Below the pieces are notes generated by a model. That model saw nothing but the letters and a program-made list of their open reading frames with translations. It was not told the origin of the DNA and did no database searches. A stretch of 64,000 nt of DNA from Gammaproteobacteria bacterium. GTDB taxonomy: Bacteria; Pseudomonadota; Gammaproteobacteria; Enterobacterales; Psychrobiaceae. Made by a program: the position numbers and the translations under genes. Positions within the stretch are counted from its first letter, which is position 1; the number at the start of each line of letters is the position of its first letter. Below are positions 9,407 through 18,035 of this stretch, one piece after another. The DNA lies in NCBI GenBank assembly GCA_013214945.1, contig JABSRT010000005.1, forward strand, positions 186,001 through 250,000, written 5' to 3'.

Positions 9407-10834
9407 TTAAACAGGCCGTTTAATCTGTAATTTATTCATGCGCGAGCGCAAAGTGCTGTCAGGCATCCCTAAAATAATAGCGGCACCGTCTTGGCCACCA
9501 ATACGCCACTGGCAGTGCTGCAATACCTTAGTAATGTGATCTTTTTCGACTTGGGCCAAGTTTAATAACTGTGGCTTTTTGACCAGTTGATGATCGAGCA
9601 AATTTTGTTTTAGTTCTAAAATATGACCACTGGCCAAGATAACCTCGCGCTCCAACACGTTTTGCAGCTCGCGGATATTACCCGGCCAGCTATATTGCTT
9701 AAACGTTGCTAAGGTTTTATTGCTAATCGCAGTTATCTGTTTTCCAAGCTTTTTATTAAGCTTTTCGATTATCACCTGACACAGTGACGCCAAATCTTGC
9801 TGACGTTGGCGCAGTGGCGGCAACTCAATTGGAAAAACATTAAGCCGGTAATAGAGGTCCATCCGAAACAGTCCCTGTTGGACCATTTGCATCAAATTAC
9901 GGTTGGTTGCAGCAATGATCCTAATATCAACTTTAATGGTGGTGCTGCCGCCGACACGCTCAAATTCGTGCTCTTGCAATACCCGCAGTAACTTGCTTTG
10001 CGCCTCCAGCGACAGTTCGCCGATCTCATCAAGAAACAAAGTACTGTGATTAGCCAGTTCAAACCGCCCTTTACGCCTTTCAGTCGCGCCAGTAAACGAT
10101 CCCTTCTCATGACCAAATAATTCAGATTCGAGCAAACTAGCACTAAAGGCGGCGCAATTAACTTTAACCATCGCCGAATGAGCACGCGAACTTAAGCGAT
10201 GAAGATTTCTGGCCACCAGCTCTTTGCCAGTGCCACTTTCCCCTAATATCAAGACCGTACTGTCGGTGGCTGCGACTAATTCCAGCTGCTGGGTCATTTG
10301 TTTAAAGACTTGACTGTGCCCCACTAAACCGTCAATCGACCACTGCTGCTGCAATTCGGCCTGTAAGTAGGTGTTTTCTGCTTTTAACTGCTCGGTTAAT
10401 TGGCCAACTCGAGTCAATGCTTCACGCAATGATTGCTCCGTGGCGACTTGCTCGCTGACATCGCGAAACACGGCGACTACGCCAATAATCTGTTTGTTTC
10501 GATAAACTGGGGTGGTGGTATATTCAACCGGGAAATAACTGCCGTCTTTGCGCCAAAAGACTTCGCCTTTGACCTGGCGGCTGATGCCGTCTAACAAGGT
10601 GCCATAAATTTTGCAGTCACAGGCAGGATAATCAGAACCATCAGCGTGACTATGATGATGATATTGATGAATGTTATGACCTAGCAATTCCGATGATAAC
10701 CAGCCGGTCATTTGCTCGGCTGCCGGATTAATAAAAACAGCATCGCCGTTGAGATCAAATCCATAAATACCTTCACCTACGGCATTGAGCAGTAACTCAG
10801 AATTAGCTAAGTATTGTTTTATATTGGTCGTCAT
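9407..10834 (-). CDS. Sigma-54-dependent transcriptional activator with N-terminal PAS domain
   Basis: 475 residues. PAS sensor at about 5-125 (with [20 protein letters not shown] and a closing [21 protein letters not shown]), a short coiled coil (about 125-160), an AAA+ domain at about 165-395 and a Fis-type helix-turn-helix at the end ([19 protein letters not shown]). Walker A GESGTGKE, Walker [10 protein letters not shown] and the sigma-54 contact loop GSFTGA are all intact, so it should be an active enhancer-binding protein. Two cysteines in the PAS domain (YPACDCKIY) could matter for redox or metal sensing, which is inference. The ATG at 10834 is preferred over a GTG at 10846 that lies within the palindromic site. 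It very probably controls ccoG downstream and itself. Confidence 0.9.
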   Translation of the reverse strand: MTTNIKQYLANSELLLNAVGEGIYGFDLNGDAVFINPAAEQMTGWLSSELLGHNIHQYHHHSHADGSDYPACDCKIYGTLLDGISRQVKGEVFWRKDGSYFPVEYTTTPVYRNKQIIGVVAVFRDVSEQVATEQSLREALTRVGQLTEQLKAENTYLQAELQQQWSIDGLVGHSQVFKQMTQQLELVAATDSTVLILGESGTGKELVARNLHRLSSRAHSAMVKVNCAAFSASLLESELFGHEKGSFTGATERRKGRFELANHSTLFLDEIGELSLEAQSKLLRVLQEHEFERVGGSTTIKVDIRIIAATNRNLMQMVQQGLFRMDLYYRLNVFPIELPPLRQRQQDLASLCQVIIEKLNKKLGKQITAISNKTLATFKQYSWPGNIRELQNVLEREVILASGHILELKQNLLDHQLVKKPQLLNLAQVEKDHITKVLQHCQWRIGGQDGAAIILGMPDSTLRSRMNKLQIKRPV

Positions 10835-10842
10835 TGCAATGC

Positions 10843-10857
10843 CCACGATATATCGAG
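10843..10857. promoter_or_regulatory. Activator site in front of the sigma-54 regulator gene
   Basis: CCACGATATATCGAG, an exact 15-base copy (opposite orientation) of the main site upstream of ccoG. It lies only 9 bases upstream of the regulator's ATG, overlapping the ribosome-binding region, where binding would be expected to repress, suggesting negative autoregulation. Confidence 0.6.
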
Positions 10858-10878
10858 GCTTTATGTTAGCTTAAATAA

Positions 10879-12909
10879 TTAACTGTTAACAGTTGGTTTA
10901 TTTGATACGAGGTGACTCTGCCATCTTAAATTTTCCCAATGCAGCACTAATGTTTTAAGCTGCGCTTTAATGTCATCGTTTGCCATCGCAGCTTGTAACG
11001 TCAACCAGCGACGACTGCCTAGGGGCATCACTTGCATATTGCGCAGGTCGAAAATTATTTGCTGTGAACCGCCATAGCGTAAACCAATTCGGTTAGGGTT
11101 GTTTAACGGCCCAATAAGTTGAAACACAAACTTATTTTCATCGGTTTGATCCTTAGTTGTTTTTTTCTGACCAAAAACGAAATTTAAAATATGATTTTTA
11201 ACCTCTGACAGACCAAAAGGTTCAGCTATATCAAAATCTTTTTGATTGGTTAAAAATGGAATTTTTGTTTGCTGCTCACTCATATAAAAACCATGCCCGA
11301 GGTGATTATTATCAAACAACTCCTCGCCGTGATCGCCGGTAATAATAAGTAAGGTATTGTCCCATTGCCCTTTACTTTTTAATTCGTTTATTATCTCGCC
11401 AATATAGTTATCCGCATGATTCATCGCGTTCCAATACGTGCGATGGAGCCAATCTTTATTTTCAATGCTAATTTTTGATCGTGGGATCCCTGCTGCAACA
11501 AACTCTGTTTTCATTTTTGAATGATAATAAGGAAAGTGACCCGCTTGCATATTAAAGTAAATATACTGCGGTTGTTGCCAGTCGAGCCCATCAGAATAGC
11601 CTTTAAACTGCTGCCATAATGTTTCTTCACTTAATTTTATGCTGCTAGGTAAACGGGATGGAAAAACTCGCAGGTCGACCCCGGTCTGGGCATCATAAAA
11701 GTAATCGGCATACTTTTTAGTGCCAAGTTTCTTATCGAGCCTGCCCCATGTTTCATCCTGACCTGAGAACACAGCTAGCTGGAATCCATTAGCGTCTAAA
11801 ATGGGATAAAGTGATTGCTCCGGCTTAATTTTACCGATCCGGCCAGAGAACAAACTGCCAAGAGATGATGCGGTGTAACCCGTGTGGCTATAAGCTTGCT
11901 GAAAAGATTTACCCTGCTGTTTTATCTTCATTAAATTAGGGGCAACTAACTTACCATTAATCCGTTTTCCTATGACGTCAGCTCGAGCACTTTCCATCAC
12001 AATAATCATGATATGTTTAAGTGGAGCTGCAAACTGGTGCTTGTCAAACTTAGTTGCGCTAGTTATCTCAGCTGCAGTGTTCGTGACCTTAAAGTCTCCG
12101 AACAAATTATCTTCATCGATGCCATTGCCTGGAATATCTAACGCACCAGGGTAATTATTTGCGTTAAAAATTGAAAAATCAATCGGGTAAGAAAAACTAC
12201 CAAAACCATCACCGTCAATATCACTTAGCTTATCTAAGCTGGCAACAATCAGAGAAAACGCGTTGCTTTTATTTAAGTTGTAGCGGACATCTTGATATTG
12301 ATTAACAAGTAAGGTGCTGCAGATTGTAATAACGAACACCACCAACACCTGAGCGCTATAATATTGTTTAGATTTAGCTATTACGGCTTGCTCTGCGGCA
12401 GCCCATCTTAACAAACGACCTTTAACCACAGCATAAATTGCGATATACAAAATGAATAAAACCGCACAGCCAATCAGCAGCAATACAAACTCTTCCATCA
12501 CGTACATTAAGGCATTTTGTAGTTCTCCACCGGCAATATTTTTAATCAAAATTAAATTCATCGCATCAGAAAAGTATTTGTGGAGTTGAAACTGAATAAC
12601 TAAGGCTGAAGCGGTTATGATGCCCGCCGTCATCATAAAGTGAAAGGCGATTAAACTATCATTTTTTTGAAATCTACCCAAAATCAGCTTAAAAATAATG
12701 TAACCTGTCCCATAAATAACACTGTTATAAGCGAGTAACAAAACACAGAAAAGTACCACCTCAATTGCGCCAATTAATTGATGCGATTGTAAGAAGCCAC
12801 CAGAAAACATTTGGTACTTTATTTCTAATAATATTAATTCGGCAACCGAGCAAAGAAAAATAGTGACTGTAAGTAAGAGCGATGAAACACGAAGTTTATT
12901 TATGATCAT
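10879..12909 (-). CDS. Membrane-anchored sulfatase / phosphoethanolamine-transferase-like enzyme
   Basis: 676 residues. About five membrane helices in the first 210 residues, then a periplasmic alkaline-phosphatase-superfamily domain. Catalytic features: MIIVMESARADVIGK (metal-binding acidic residue), SHTGYTASSLGSLFSG (nucleophile Thr/Ser region) and LLIITGDHGEELFDNNHLGHGF (metal-binding Asp-His and His). Between the membrane part and the enzyme lies DIDGDGFG followed by NNYPGALDIPGNGIDEDN, which resembles the MopE-like putative metal-binding repeat. LTA synthase, EptA-like and sulfatase enzymes share this layout, so the substrate (phospholipid head group, lipid A or sulfated polymer) cannot be assigned. 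It stands alone, 32 bases upstream of the sigma-54 regulator site. Confidence 0.75.
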   Translation of the reverse strand: MIINKLRVSSLLLTVTIFLCSVAELILLEIKYQMFSGGFLQSHQLIGAIEVVLFCVLLLAYNSVIYGTGYIIFKLILGRFQKNDSLIAFHFMMTAGIITASALVIQFQLHKYFSDAMNLILIKNIAGGELQNALMYVMEEFVLLLIGCAVLFILYIAIYAVVKGRLLRWAAAEQAVIAKSKQYYSAQVLVVFVITICSTLLVNQYQDVRYNLNKSNAFSLIVASLDKLSDIDGDGFGSFSYPIDFSIFNANNYPGALDIPGNGIDEDNLFGDFKVTNTAAEITSATKFDKHQFAAPLKHIMIIVMESARADVIGKRINGKLVAPNLMKIKQQGKSFQQAYSHTGYTASSLGSLFSGRIGKIKPEQSLYPILDANGFQLAVFSGQDETWGRLDKKLGTKKYADYFYDAQTGVDLRVFPSRLPSSIKLSEETLWQQFKGYSDGLDWQQPQYIYFNMQAGHFPYYHSKMKTEFVAAGIPRSKISIENKDWLHRTYWNAMNHADNYIGEIINELKSKGQWDNTLLIITGDHGEELFDNNHLGHGFYMSEQQTKIPFLTNQKDFDIAEPFGLSEVKNHILNFVFGQKKTTKDQTDENKFVFQLIGPLNNPNRIGLRYGGSQQIIFDLRNMQVMPLGSRRWLTLQAAMANDDIKAQLKTLVLHWENLRWQSHLVSNKPTVNS

Positions 12910-13290
12910 TGTTAACTATCCGTAGTTATATTTATTCCAATGGCATGTTTTGCTCCATTTACTATAGCAGAGTTTTTTTTTATGAAATGACCAGTCAGAT
13001 ATATTTTAGAGCGCGAATTTAAGCATCATTTATCACCGCTATTATCCTTGGCTAGCGCTTGATTAAATATTATAAGAACAATGCAGGAGCTATTGCCGAG
13101 ATGCTGCTCTGCGCCTCAAACGAAGGCTAAATCCTGATGCCATTAGCATCTGGAAGTCCGCCGAGTAGTAATGGGTTTACGGCGACTTACTGTACGAATG
13201 ACGACACAGTGATACAACATGGCCCGACATCTTAGTAAAACAGAGCCAATCAGCTCACTTGGGCATATAAGTTTAGAGCTAGTTAGGCAA
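12910..13290. other. Intergenic, about 380 bases
   Basis: Lies between hemN and the sulfatase-like gene (both minus). A T-run at 12972-12980 and a short inverted repeat GATGC-cattA-GCATC at 13136-13150 are visible, but the repeat has no T-tail and no gene or known RNA family was recognised. The sulfatase promoter must be in the left-hand part. Confidence 0.4.
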
Positions 13291-14661
13291 TTAAATCACG
13301 CGGGAAAACTGCTGTTGCCGCGCTCGGTCTCGTAAATAAACATCAAAACACATGCAGATATTACGGATGAGCAATTCACCTTTGGCGGTAACGGTTAGTG
13401 TGCGGTTTTGATAGGTAACCAATTGGTCATCAATGAACGTTTGCAGCAACTGCAGATCTTGGGCAAAGTATTGTTCAAAGTTCAGATCCCACATCGCTTC
13501 AATGCTGGCAAAGTCTAATTCAAAATGACAAATAAGCTGTTTAATGACTTTGCGGCGAATAAAATCATCTTGATTAAGGCTAACACCTTTCCATAACGCG
13601 TGTTCTTGGCGATCGATATCGCTGTAATAGTGCTTAATATCTTTTTGGTTTTGGGCATAACAGTTGCCAATTTGGCTAATTGCCGACACGCCTAATCCCA
13701 ATAAGTCACACTCTTGTTGGGTCGTATAACCTTGGAAATTTCGATGCAGTTCGCCCTTATTTTGCAAAATAGCTAATTCGTCATCGGGTTTGGCAAAGTG
13801 ATCCATGCCAATGTATTGATAACCAGCCGCCACTAACTGGTTAATGGTATTTTCTAAAATTTGCAGCTTGTCACGTGGGCTAGGCATGTCGCTGTCTTTT
13901 AATTTGCGCTGAGCCGCAAATATCGCTGGCATATGGGCATAGTTAAACACCGACAAACGATCCGGTGATAACTCAATCACCCGCTCAATCGTTTTAGTAA
14001 AGCTCTCTGGTGTCTGGAGCGGCAAGCCATAAATTAAATCAATGCTGGTCGAGACAAATCCTAATTCGCGGGCCCGTTCAATCATCGCAAAAATAAATTC
14101 TTCAGATTGTTCACGGTTAACCGCTTGTTGCACTTCTTTATTAAAGTCTTGCACCCCGAGGCTAATCCGATTAAAACCTTCTTGGCGCAAGTGATCTAGG
14201 GTATCTAATTCAATTTCTCGCGGATCAATTTCTATACTAAACTCACCCTCGGCGGCAAAGTTAAATTCGCTTTTTAATAACGCGACCAATGCTGAAATTT
14301 GTTGTTTGTTTAAAAATGTTGGCGTACCGCCGCCCCAATGCATTTGCGTGACGGTTTGGTGTTTAAATAATTTTGCTCGCTGCTTTATTTCACGCGCTAA
14401 ATATTCTAAATACTGATCGGCCTTGTGCCGATGGCGGGTAATTATTTTATTGCAGCCACAGTAGTAACACAGCATGTGACAAAACGGGATGTGGATATAT
14501 AGCGACAACTTTTCACTGGAGCTGCCGTCTATTGCCGTTACTAGGTTATCAATGGCAAAGGAATCATCGAACTCCAACGCGGTTGGATATGAGGTGTAAC
14601 GCGGACCACTGTAATTGTACTTTTCAATCAGCGCTTGATCCCATTGAATTTTCTTTTGCAT
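13291..14661 (-). CDS. hemN: Oxygen-independent coproporphyrinogen III oxidase (radical SAM)
   Basis: 456 residues, the length of E. coli HemN. It performs the oxidative decarboxylation of coproporphyrinogen III to protoporphyrinogen IX in haem synthesis without oxygen. The radical-SAM cluster motif with the extra HemN cysteine is seen in HIPFCHMLCYYCGCNK (CxxxCxxCxC), preceded by the family's RYTSYPTALEF start. Further hallmarks are HWGGGTPTFL, EIDPREI, LGVQDF and the C-terminal HemN domain. ATG at 14661 with GGAGAA eight bases upstream. An FNR-like box lies 66-79 bases upstream, fitting induction when oxygen is scarce. Confident. Confidence 0.95.
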   Translation of the reverse strand: MQKKIQWDQALIEKYNYSGPRYTSYPTALEFDDSFAIDNLVTAIDGSSSEKLSLYIHIPFCHMLCYYCGCNKIITRHRHKADQYLEYLAREIKQRAKLFKHQTVTQMHWGGGTPTFLNKQQISALVALLKSEFNFAAEGEFSIEIDPREIELDTLDHLRQEGFNRISLGVQDFNKEVQQAVNREQSEEFIFAMIERARELGFVSTSIDLIYGLPLQTPESFTKTIERVIELSPDRLSVFNYAHMPAIFAAQRKLKDSDMPSPRDKLQILENTINQLVAAGYQYIGMDHFAKPDDELAILQNKGELHRNFQGYTTQQECDLLGLGVSAISQIGNCYAQNQKDIKHYYSDIDRQEHALWKGVSLNQDDFIRRKVIKQLICHFELDFASIEAMWDLNFEQYFAQDLQLLQTFIDDQLVTYQNRTLTVTAKGELLIRNICMCFDVYLRDRARQQQFSRVI

Positions 14662-14726
14662 TGAGTGTTCTCCCGCGAACTTTGCTACTTAATTCGATAT
14701 TATTGACCAACTAAGCCCAATAAACT

Positions 14727-14740
14727 TTGATCGATAGCAA
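14727..14740 (-). promoter_or_regulatory. FNR-like box upstream of hemN
   Basis: TTGATCGATAGCAA matches the FNR consensus TTGAT-N4-ATCAA at nine of ten positions and lies 66-79 bases before the hemN start codon, a position suited to class II activation. CRP sites share part of this pattern, but the gene's role favours FNR. Confidence 0.6.
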
Positions 14741-14825
14741 GTTAAGGTCGCGAGCACAGCTTGTTTGTTGATAATTGAGCGGTTTCGTAGCACTATTTAG
14801 GTAATTAATTATATAGGTTGGTCTG

Positions 14826-15413
14826 ATGACATCAGCAAAAGCTAAAACCAAGGCAGATAAGCAACAAAAACATCAAGCGATTATCGATGTCGCCGCCGCA
14901 TTATTTCAACAAGAACAACATTTACCGACCGTCGCCACCATCGCCAAAAATAGCGGCCAAGCCAAAGGCACTATCTATTTATATTTTTCTTGTAAAGAGT
15001 CGCTATTTTTAAGCTTGCTGCAGCAAAAATATCAGCAGTGGTTTGACCATATCGAGCAAACCCTAACTGGAACTCATCAATTATCCGAGTTAATTAATTG
15101 TTTTGCTCGTCCAACCAGTGATGATGTTTTTTTAAATTTAGCCGCGTTGTCATCCAGTACGCTGGAACCTGCGGTAGACGATGAATTTATCGCGACGTAC
15201 CGACAGTGGTTTCAAGCTGAATTAGTTAAACTAGCCGAGCTGCTTAGTCTGAAATATCCGGTATTAAGTACTTCGTTGGCGCTAAACTTAATGAGCAACA
15301 GCCATGCGTTAATGCTGGGAGTTTGGCAACAAACTCGTCATCAAGATCAATTGTTTGGATCAGAAATAACGCCAGCGCTCGCCAGATTATGGAAAGGTTA
15401 TTTTTCTGGTTAA
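14826..15413 (+). CDS. TetR-family transcriptional regulator
   Basis: 195 residues. The N-terminal helix-turn-helix is typical: AIIDVAAALFQQEQHLPTVA, then IAKNSGQAKGTIYLYFSCKESLF. The C-terminal helical ligand-binding domain is not recognisable beyond general TetR style, so ligand and targets are unknown. The first 15 residues are Lys-rich and lack structure. It is transcribed divergently from hemN and lies upstream of the molybdenum cofactor cluster, separated by about 240 bases with an FNR-like box and a riboswitch, so it is probably a separate unit. ATG at 14826; only TTGG-type weak ribosome-binding sequence precedes it. Confidence 0.85.
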   Translation: MTSAKAKTKADKQQKHQAIIDVAAALFQQEQHLPTVATIAKNSGQAKGTIYLYFSCKESLFLSLLQQKYQQWFDHIEQTLTGTHQLSELINCFARPTSDDVFLNLAALSSSTLEPAVDDEFIATYRQWFQAELVKLAELLSLKYPVLSTSLALNLMSNSHALMLGVWQQTRHQDQLFGSEITPALARLWKGYFSG

Positions 15414-15469
15414 CATAACCACCTGAAAAACTACAATTTTATTCTTTATTTAAACTAATTTGAGCGCCT

Positions 15470-15483
15470 TTGATACAGGTCAA
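15470..15483 (+). promoter_or_regulatory. FNR-like box of the moaA operon
   Basis: TTGATACAGGTCAA matches TTGAT-N4-ATCAA at nine of ten positions. If it is centred at -41.5, transcription starts near 15518 and a TATTTA lies at the -10 position (15506-15511), just before the riboswitch. E. coli moaA is also FNR-activated, which supports the call. Confidence 0.6.
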
Positions 15484-15532
15484 ATTTCATCCTTACTATT
15501 TTTTTTATTTATGGCATGATGTAAAGCATATA

Positions 15533-15645
15533 AACCGAAGCGTTTTCGGCCTAAGTTTCCACTGCGGGAATATGGCGCTAACGCCGTGATCTTAGAATCG
15601 CCAGGGTAGTTGATAGAAATATAGCTGCCTCCCACATTTGGAAAG
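15533..15645 (+). ncRNA. Probable Moco (molybdenum cofactor) riboswitch in the moaA leader
   Basis: The leader just before moaA folds into several stems (CCGAAGCGTTTTCGG at its start; GGCG-ctaa-CGCC in the middle) and ends with the conserved-looking segments CAGGGTAGTTGATAG and GCTGCCTCCCACA followed by GGAAAGGT, which serves as the moaA ribosome-binding site. Moco-motif RNAs occupy exactly this position upstream of moaA in gammaproteobacteria and reduce expression when cofactor is plentiful. The assignment rests on remembered consensus and context; a covariance-model search would decide. Confidence 0.7.
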
Positions 15646-15653
15646 GTCTAAAT

Positions 15654-16631
15654 ATGCAGTTAAGTGACTCCTTTGGTCGCAAATTTTACTATTTGCGATT
15701 ATCCATTACCGACGTGTGCAATTTTAAGTGTGAATACTGCTTGCCCGACGGTTATCAGCACACCAAAAAAAATTGTTTTATCTCGCTCGATGAAATTCGC
15801 CGCACGGTTGAAGCTTTCGCCCAAGTTGGCACCCAAAAAGTTCGGATCACCGGTGGTGAACCGGCATTACGTAAAGATTTAACTCAAATAATCGAAACCA
15901 TTGCCGCGACCCCGCAAATCCAAAAAATAGCCATGACCACCAACGGTTATAATCTGGCTAAAAAAGCTCAGCAATGGTTTGATGCCGGCCTCAACCAAAT
16001 CAACATTAGTGTCGATAGCCTTAATGCTAATTCCTTTAATAAAATTACTGGGGTTAACCGCTTTGATGACGTGATGCGCGGCATCGACAAGGCACTAGAA
16101 GTTGGCTTTGACAAAATAAAAATTAATTCCGTACTAATTAAGAATTTTAATGATCATGAATTAGGGCTGTTTTTAGATTTTATCAAACAACGACCCGTTG
16201 AAATGCGCTTTATTGAATTAATGGAATGTGGCGATACCAATAGTTTTTATCAAAAACACCATTATTCAGGCGAACACATCAAACAACGCCTTGAAGCAAA
16301 CAATTGGCAACTCAATGAAAATGCCAAAGACGCCGGTCCAGCTCAAGTTTATAGCCACCCAGATTACCAAGGGCAACTCGGCTTAATCATGCCTTACTCA
16401 CAAGATTTTTGTGCTACCTGCAATCGCTTACGGGTAAGTTCGTTAGGCAAAATGCATTTATGTTTGTTTGGTGATTACGGCATTGATATTCGCGATTTAT
16501 TACAGCGTGATGATCAGCGCCAACAACTGGTTAGTCGATTGCATGAAGCCGTCGCCACTAAAGATGTCAGTCACTACCTTCATCAAGGCAACACGGGGCA
16601 AACCCCACATTTAGCCTCGATTGGTGGTTAA
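15654..16631 (+). CDS. moaA: GTP 3',8-cyclase (molybdopterin synthesis, radical SAM)
   Basis: 325 residues, standard length. MoaA rearranges GTP to 3',8-cyclo-GTP, the first step of molybdenum cofactor synthesis, together with MoaC. The radical-SAM motif is CNFKCEYC (CxxxCxxC) after LRLSITDVCN-type context, SAM-binding ITGGEPALRKD follows, and the C-terminal second 4Fe-4S cluster is CATCNRLRVSSLGKMHLC. The protein ends in Gly-Gly, as MoaA does; that tail is needed for activity. ATG at 15654 preceded by GGAAAGG, part of the presumed riboswitch. First gene of a twelve-gene molybdenum block. Confidence 0.96.
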   Translation: MQLSDSFGRKFYYLRLSITDVCNFKCEYCLPDGYQHTKKNCFISLDEIRRTVEAFAQVGTQKVRITGGEPALRKDLTQIIETIAATPQIQKIAMTTNGYNLAKKAQQWFDAGLNQINISVDSLNANSFNKITGVNRFDDVMRGIDKALEVGFDKIKINSVLIKNFNDHELGLFLDFIKQRPVEMRFIELMECGDTNSFYQKHHYSGEHIKQRLEANNWQLNENAKDAGPAQVYSHPDYQGQLGLIMPYSQDFCATCNRLRVSSLGKMHLCLFGDYGIDIRDLLQRDDQRQQLVSRLHEAVATKDVSHYLHQGNTGQTPHLASIGG

Positions 16632-16642
16632 CCTCGGCCAAG

Positions 16643-16656
16643 CTGAGATAGATCAA
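16643..16656 (+). promoter_or_regulatory. Weak FNR-like site before the napE/napF genes
   Basis: CTGAGATAGATCAA has a good right half (ATCAA) and a poor left half (CTGAG), eight of ten consensus bases. Its place between moaA and the NapE-like gene would allow extra anaerobic initiation there. Low confidence. Confidence 0.3.
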
Positions 16657-16742
16657 AGTAAATAGTTTGAATTACGCCACAATGACCACATTAACGGCCA
16701 ATGCTAACGGTCATCATAATTAATAGGTTATGGGTAACTCAA

Positions 16743-16871
16743 ATGATAAACAACGATAAGCAGTCAGCTAAACAAGAATTAAATTTGGTGCCACTGATCG
16801 CTATTTTTGCTCCCATCGCGACAATGATGGTTGTAGCAATGACCAGCTTGCAGGTAATAATTCATGGTTAG
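16743..16871 (+). CDS. Small single-span membrane peptide, NapE-like
   Basis: A 42-residue frame: a polar N-terminus (MINNDKQSAKQELN) followed by one hydrophobic helix (LVPLIAIFAPIATMMVVAMT) and a short tail. NapE proteins of periplasmic nitrate reductase operons have this size and layout (charged start, single helix with an APxxA-like segment), and the gene lies 24 bases before napF, as in napEF arrangements. The ribosome-binding site is weak. Sequence this short cannot prove homology, so NapE is a contextual suggestion. Confidence 0.5.
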   Translation: MINNDKQSAKQELNLVPLIAIFAPIATMMVVAMTSLQVIIHG

Positions 16872-16895
16872 CGATGCTCTAAGGTGTACTAAGCG

Positions 16896-17426
16896 GTGAC
16901 AACACAAAACATTTCATTATCACGACGCAATTTATTGCGAGGAAAATTTAGCGCCGCCCAAGGCAGCCTGACTTCTCAAACCGCGGTGCGCTTGCCTTGG
17001 AGCATTAGCGAACAACACTTTACCGACCACTGTAGCCGCTGCAATGATTGTATTAACGCCTGCCCTCAAAATATCATCGTTAAGGGCAGCGGCGGTTTTC
17101 CCGAAATAAATTTCGCCTTAGGTGAATGTACTTTTTGCCAAGACTGCGTTGTTAGTTGCAACGTGCCATTATTTACCGACATTGCCACCACCACCCCTTG
17201 GCCTTACAAAGCCGTCATTAATGATAAATGCTTGGCCCAAAACAATGTTCATTGTCAAAGTTGCCAAGACAGCTGCGAACCTTACGCGATTAAATTTGCT
17301 CCGCGCCTTGGCGGCGTATCACAACCAAAAATAGAGCTGCTTGATTGTACTGGCTGTGGCGGCTGTGTCAGTATTTGCCCAACCAATGCCATTAGCATTA
17401 ACCTGATTGCAGAATCCGCATCATGA
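16896..17426 (+). CDS. napF: Ferredoxin-type protein NapF
   Basis: 176 residues. The family's N-terminal SLSRRNLLRGKF is present, followed by iron-sulfur cysteine sets CSRCNDCINACP, CTFCQDCVVSC, a looser CxxC group (CQSCQDSC) and CTGCGGCVSICP. NapF is a cytoplasmic protein thought to help mature the catalytic subunit NapA of periplasmic nitrate reductase, perhaps with its molybdenum cofactor and cluster. Here no napDABC genes are present; instead napF sits inside the Moco gene block and its last codons overlap mobA by four bases (ATGA). GTG start at 16896 with AAGG upstream. Its location suggests a general maturation role for a molybdoenzyme encoded elsewhere. Confidence 0.88.
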   Translation: MTTQNISLSRRNLLRGKFSAAQGSLTSQTAVRLPWSISEQHFTDHCSRCNDCINACPQNIIVKGSGGFPEINFALGECTFCQDCVVSCNVPLFTDIATTTPWPYKAVINDKCLAQNNVHCQSCQDSCEPYAIKFAPRLGGVSQPKIELLDCTGCGGCVSICPTNAISINLIAESAS

Positions 17427-18034
17427 ACCAGCGCCTGAACATTGCAGGGTTAGTACTAGCCGGTGGCAAGTCGAGCCGAATGGGTCAAGACAAAGCGTTG
17501 CTCGAACTCAATAATGAAAGCTTGCTGACTCGTAACAGCCGAATTTTAAGTCAAGCCGGCTGCAGCGAAGTTTTTATTAGTGGTGACAATAAAGGCAATC
17601 GCCAGCAACAAAATGCAATTGCAGACCAAGTTGATGATCTTGGCCCTGTCGGCGGTATCTTAACGGTGCTCCAGCACCTGCTTGCTCACGATTACCAGTG
17701 GTTAGTGATTGTTGCTGTTGATATGCCGCATTTGTGCCCACAACTACTGCAACCACTCTTTAATCAACTAAATCGCGGTAATGGCTGTTATTTTGCTGAC
17801 AGTTTATTTCCAATGATCATTAAGATCGATCATGCCGTCGTGTGCACGATCAACCAACAACTAAGCACTAACGACAAAAGATCACGATCTGTTTATCGAC
17901 TGATCAATAATTTGGCCCTAGATCAAATAACCACAGATCAAACTCAAGCCGATAATTTTATTAATGTTAATACACCTGAGCAATGGCAAGACTGTCTATT
18001 AGGACAAGCGCCAACTCACCACAACCGAGGTTAA
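17423..18034 (+). CDS. mobA: Molybdenum cofactor guanylyltransferase
   Basis: 203 residues, normal length. MobA adds GMP to Mo-molybdopterin to form the bis-MGD precursor used by DMSO-reductase-family enzymes. The nucleotide-binding signature LVLAGGKSSRMGQDKALLE is at residues about 11-29, with a following DDLGPVGGIL and the VAVDMPHL metal-site motif near residue 98. The start codon overlaps the napF stop (ATGA), implying translational coupling. It is followed two bases later by moaB. Confident. Confidence 0.94.
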   Translation: MNQRLNIAGLVLAGGKSSRMGQDKALLELNNESLLTRNSRILSQAGCSEVFISGDNKGNRQQQNAIADQVDDLGPVGGILTVLQHLLAHDYQWLVIVAVDMPHLCPQLLQPLFNQLNRGNGCYFADSLFPMIIKIDHAVVCTINQQLSTNDKRSRSVYRLINNLALDQITTDQTQADNFINVNTPEQWQDCLLGQAPTHHNRG

Positions 18035-18035
18035 T

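Noticed and set aside
10881-10894. Palindrome AACTGTTAACAGTT at the end of the sulfatase-like gene
   Set aside because: It lies in coding sequence, recurs nowhere noted, and has no T-tail.
12910-13290. Possible small RNA in the hemN-sulfatase spacer
   Set aside because: A short inverted repeat exists but no promoter, T-tail or recognised family supports an RNA gene.
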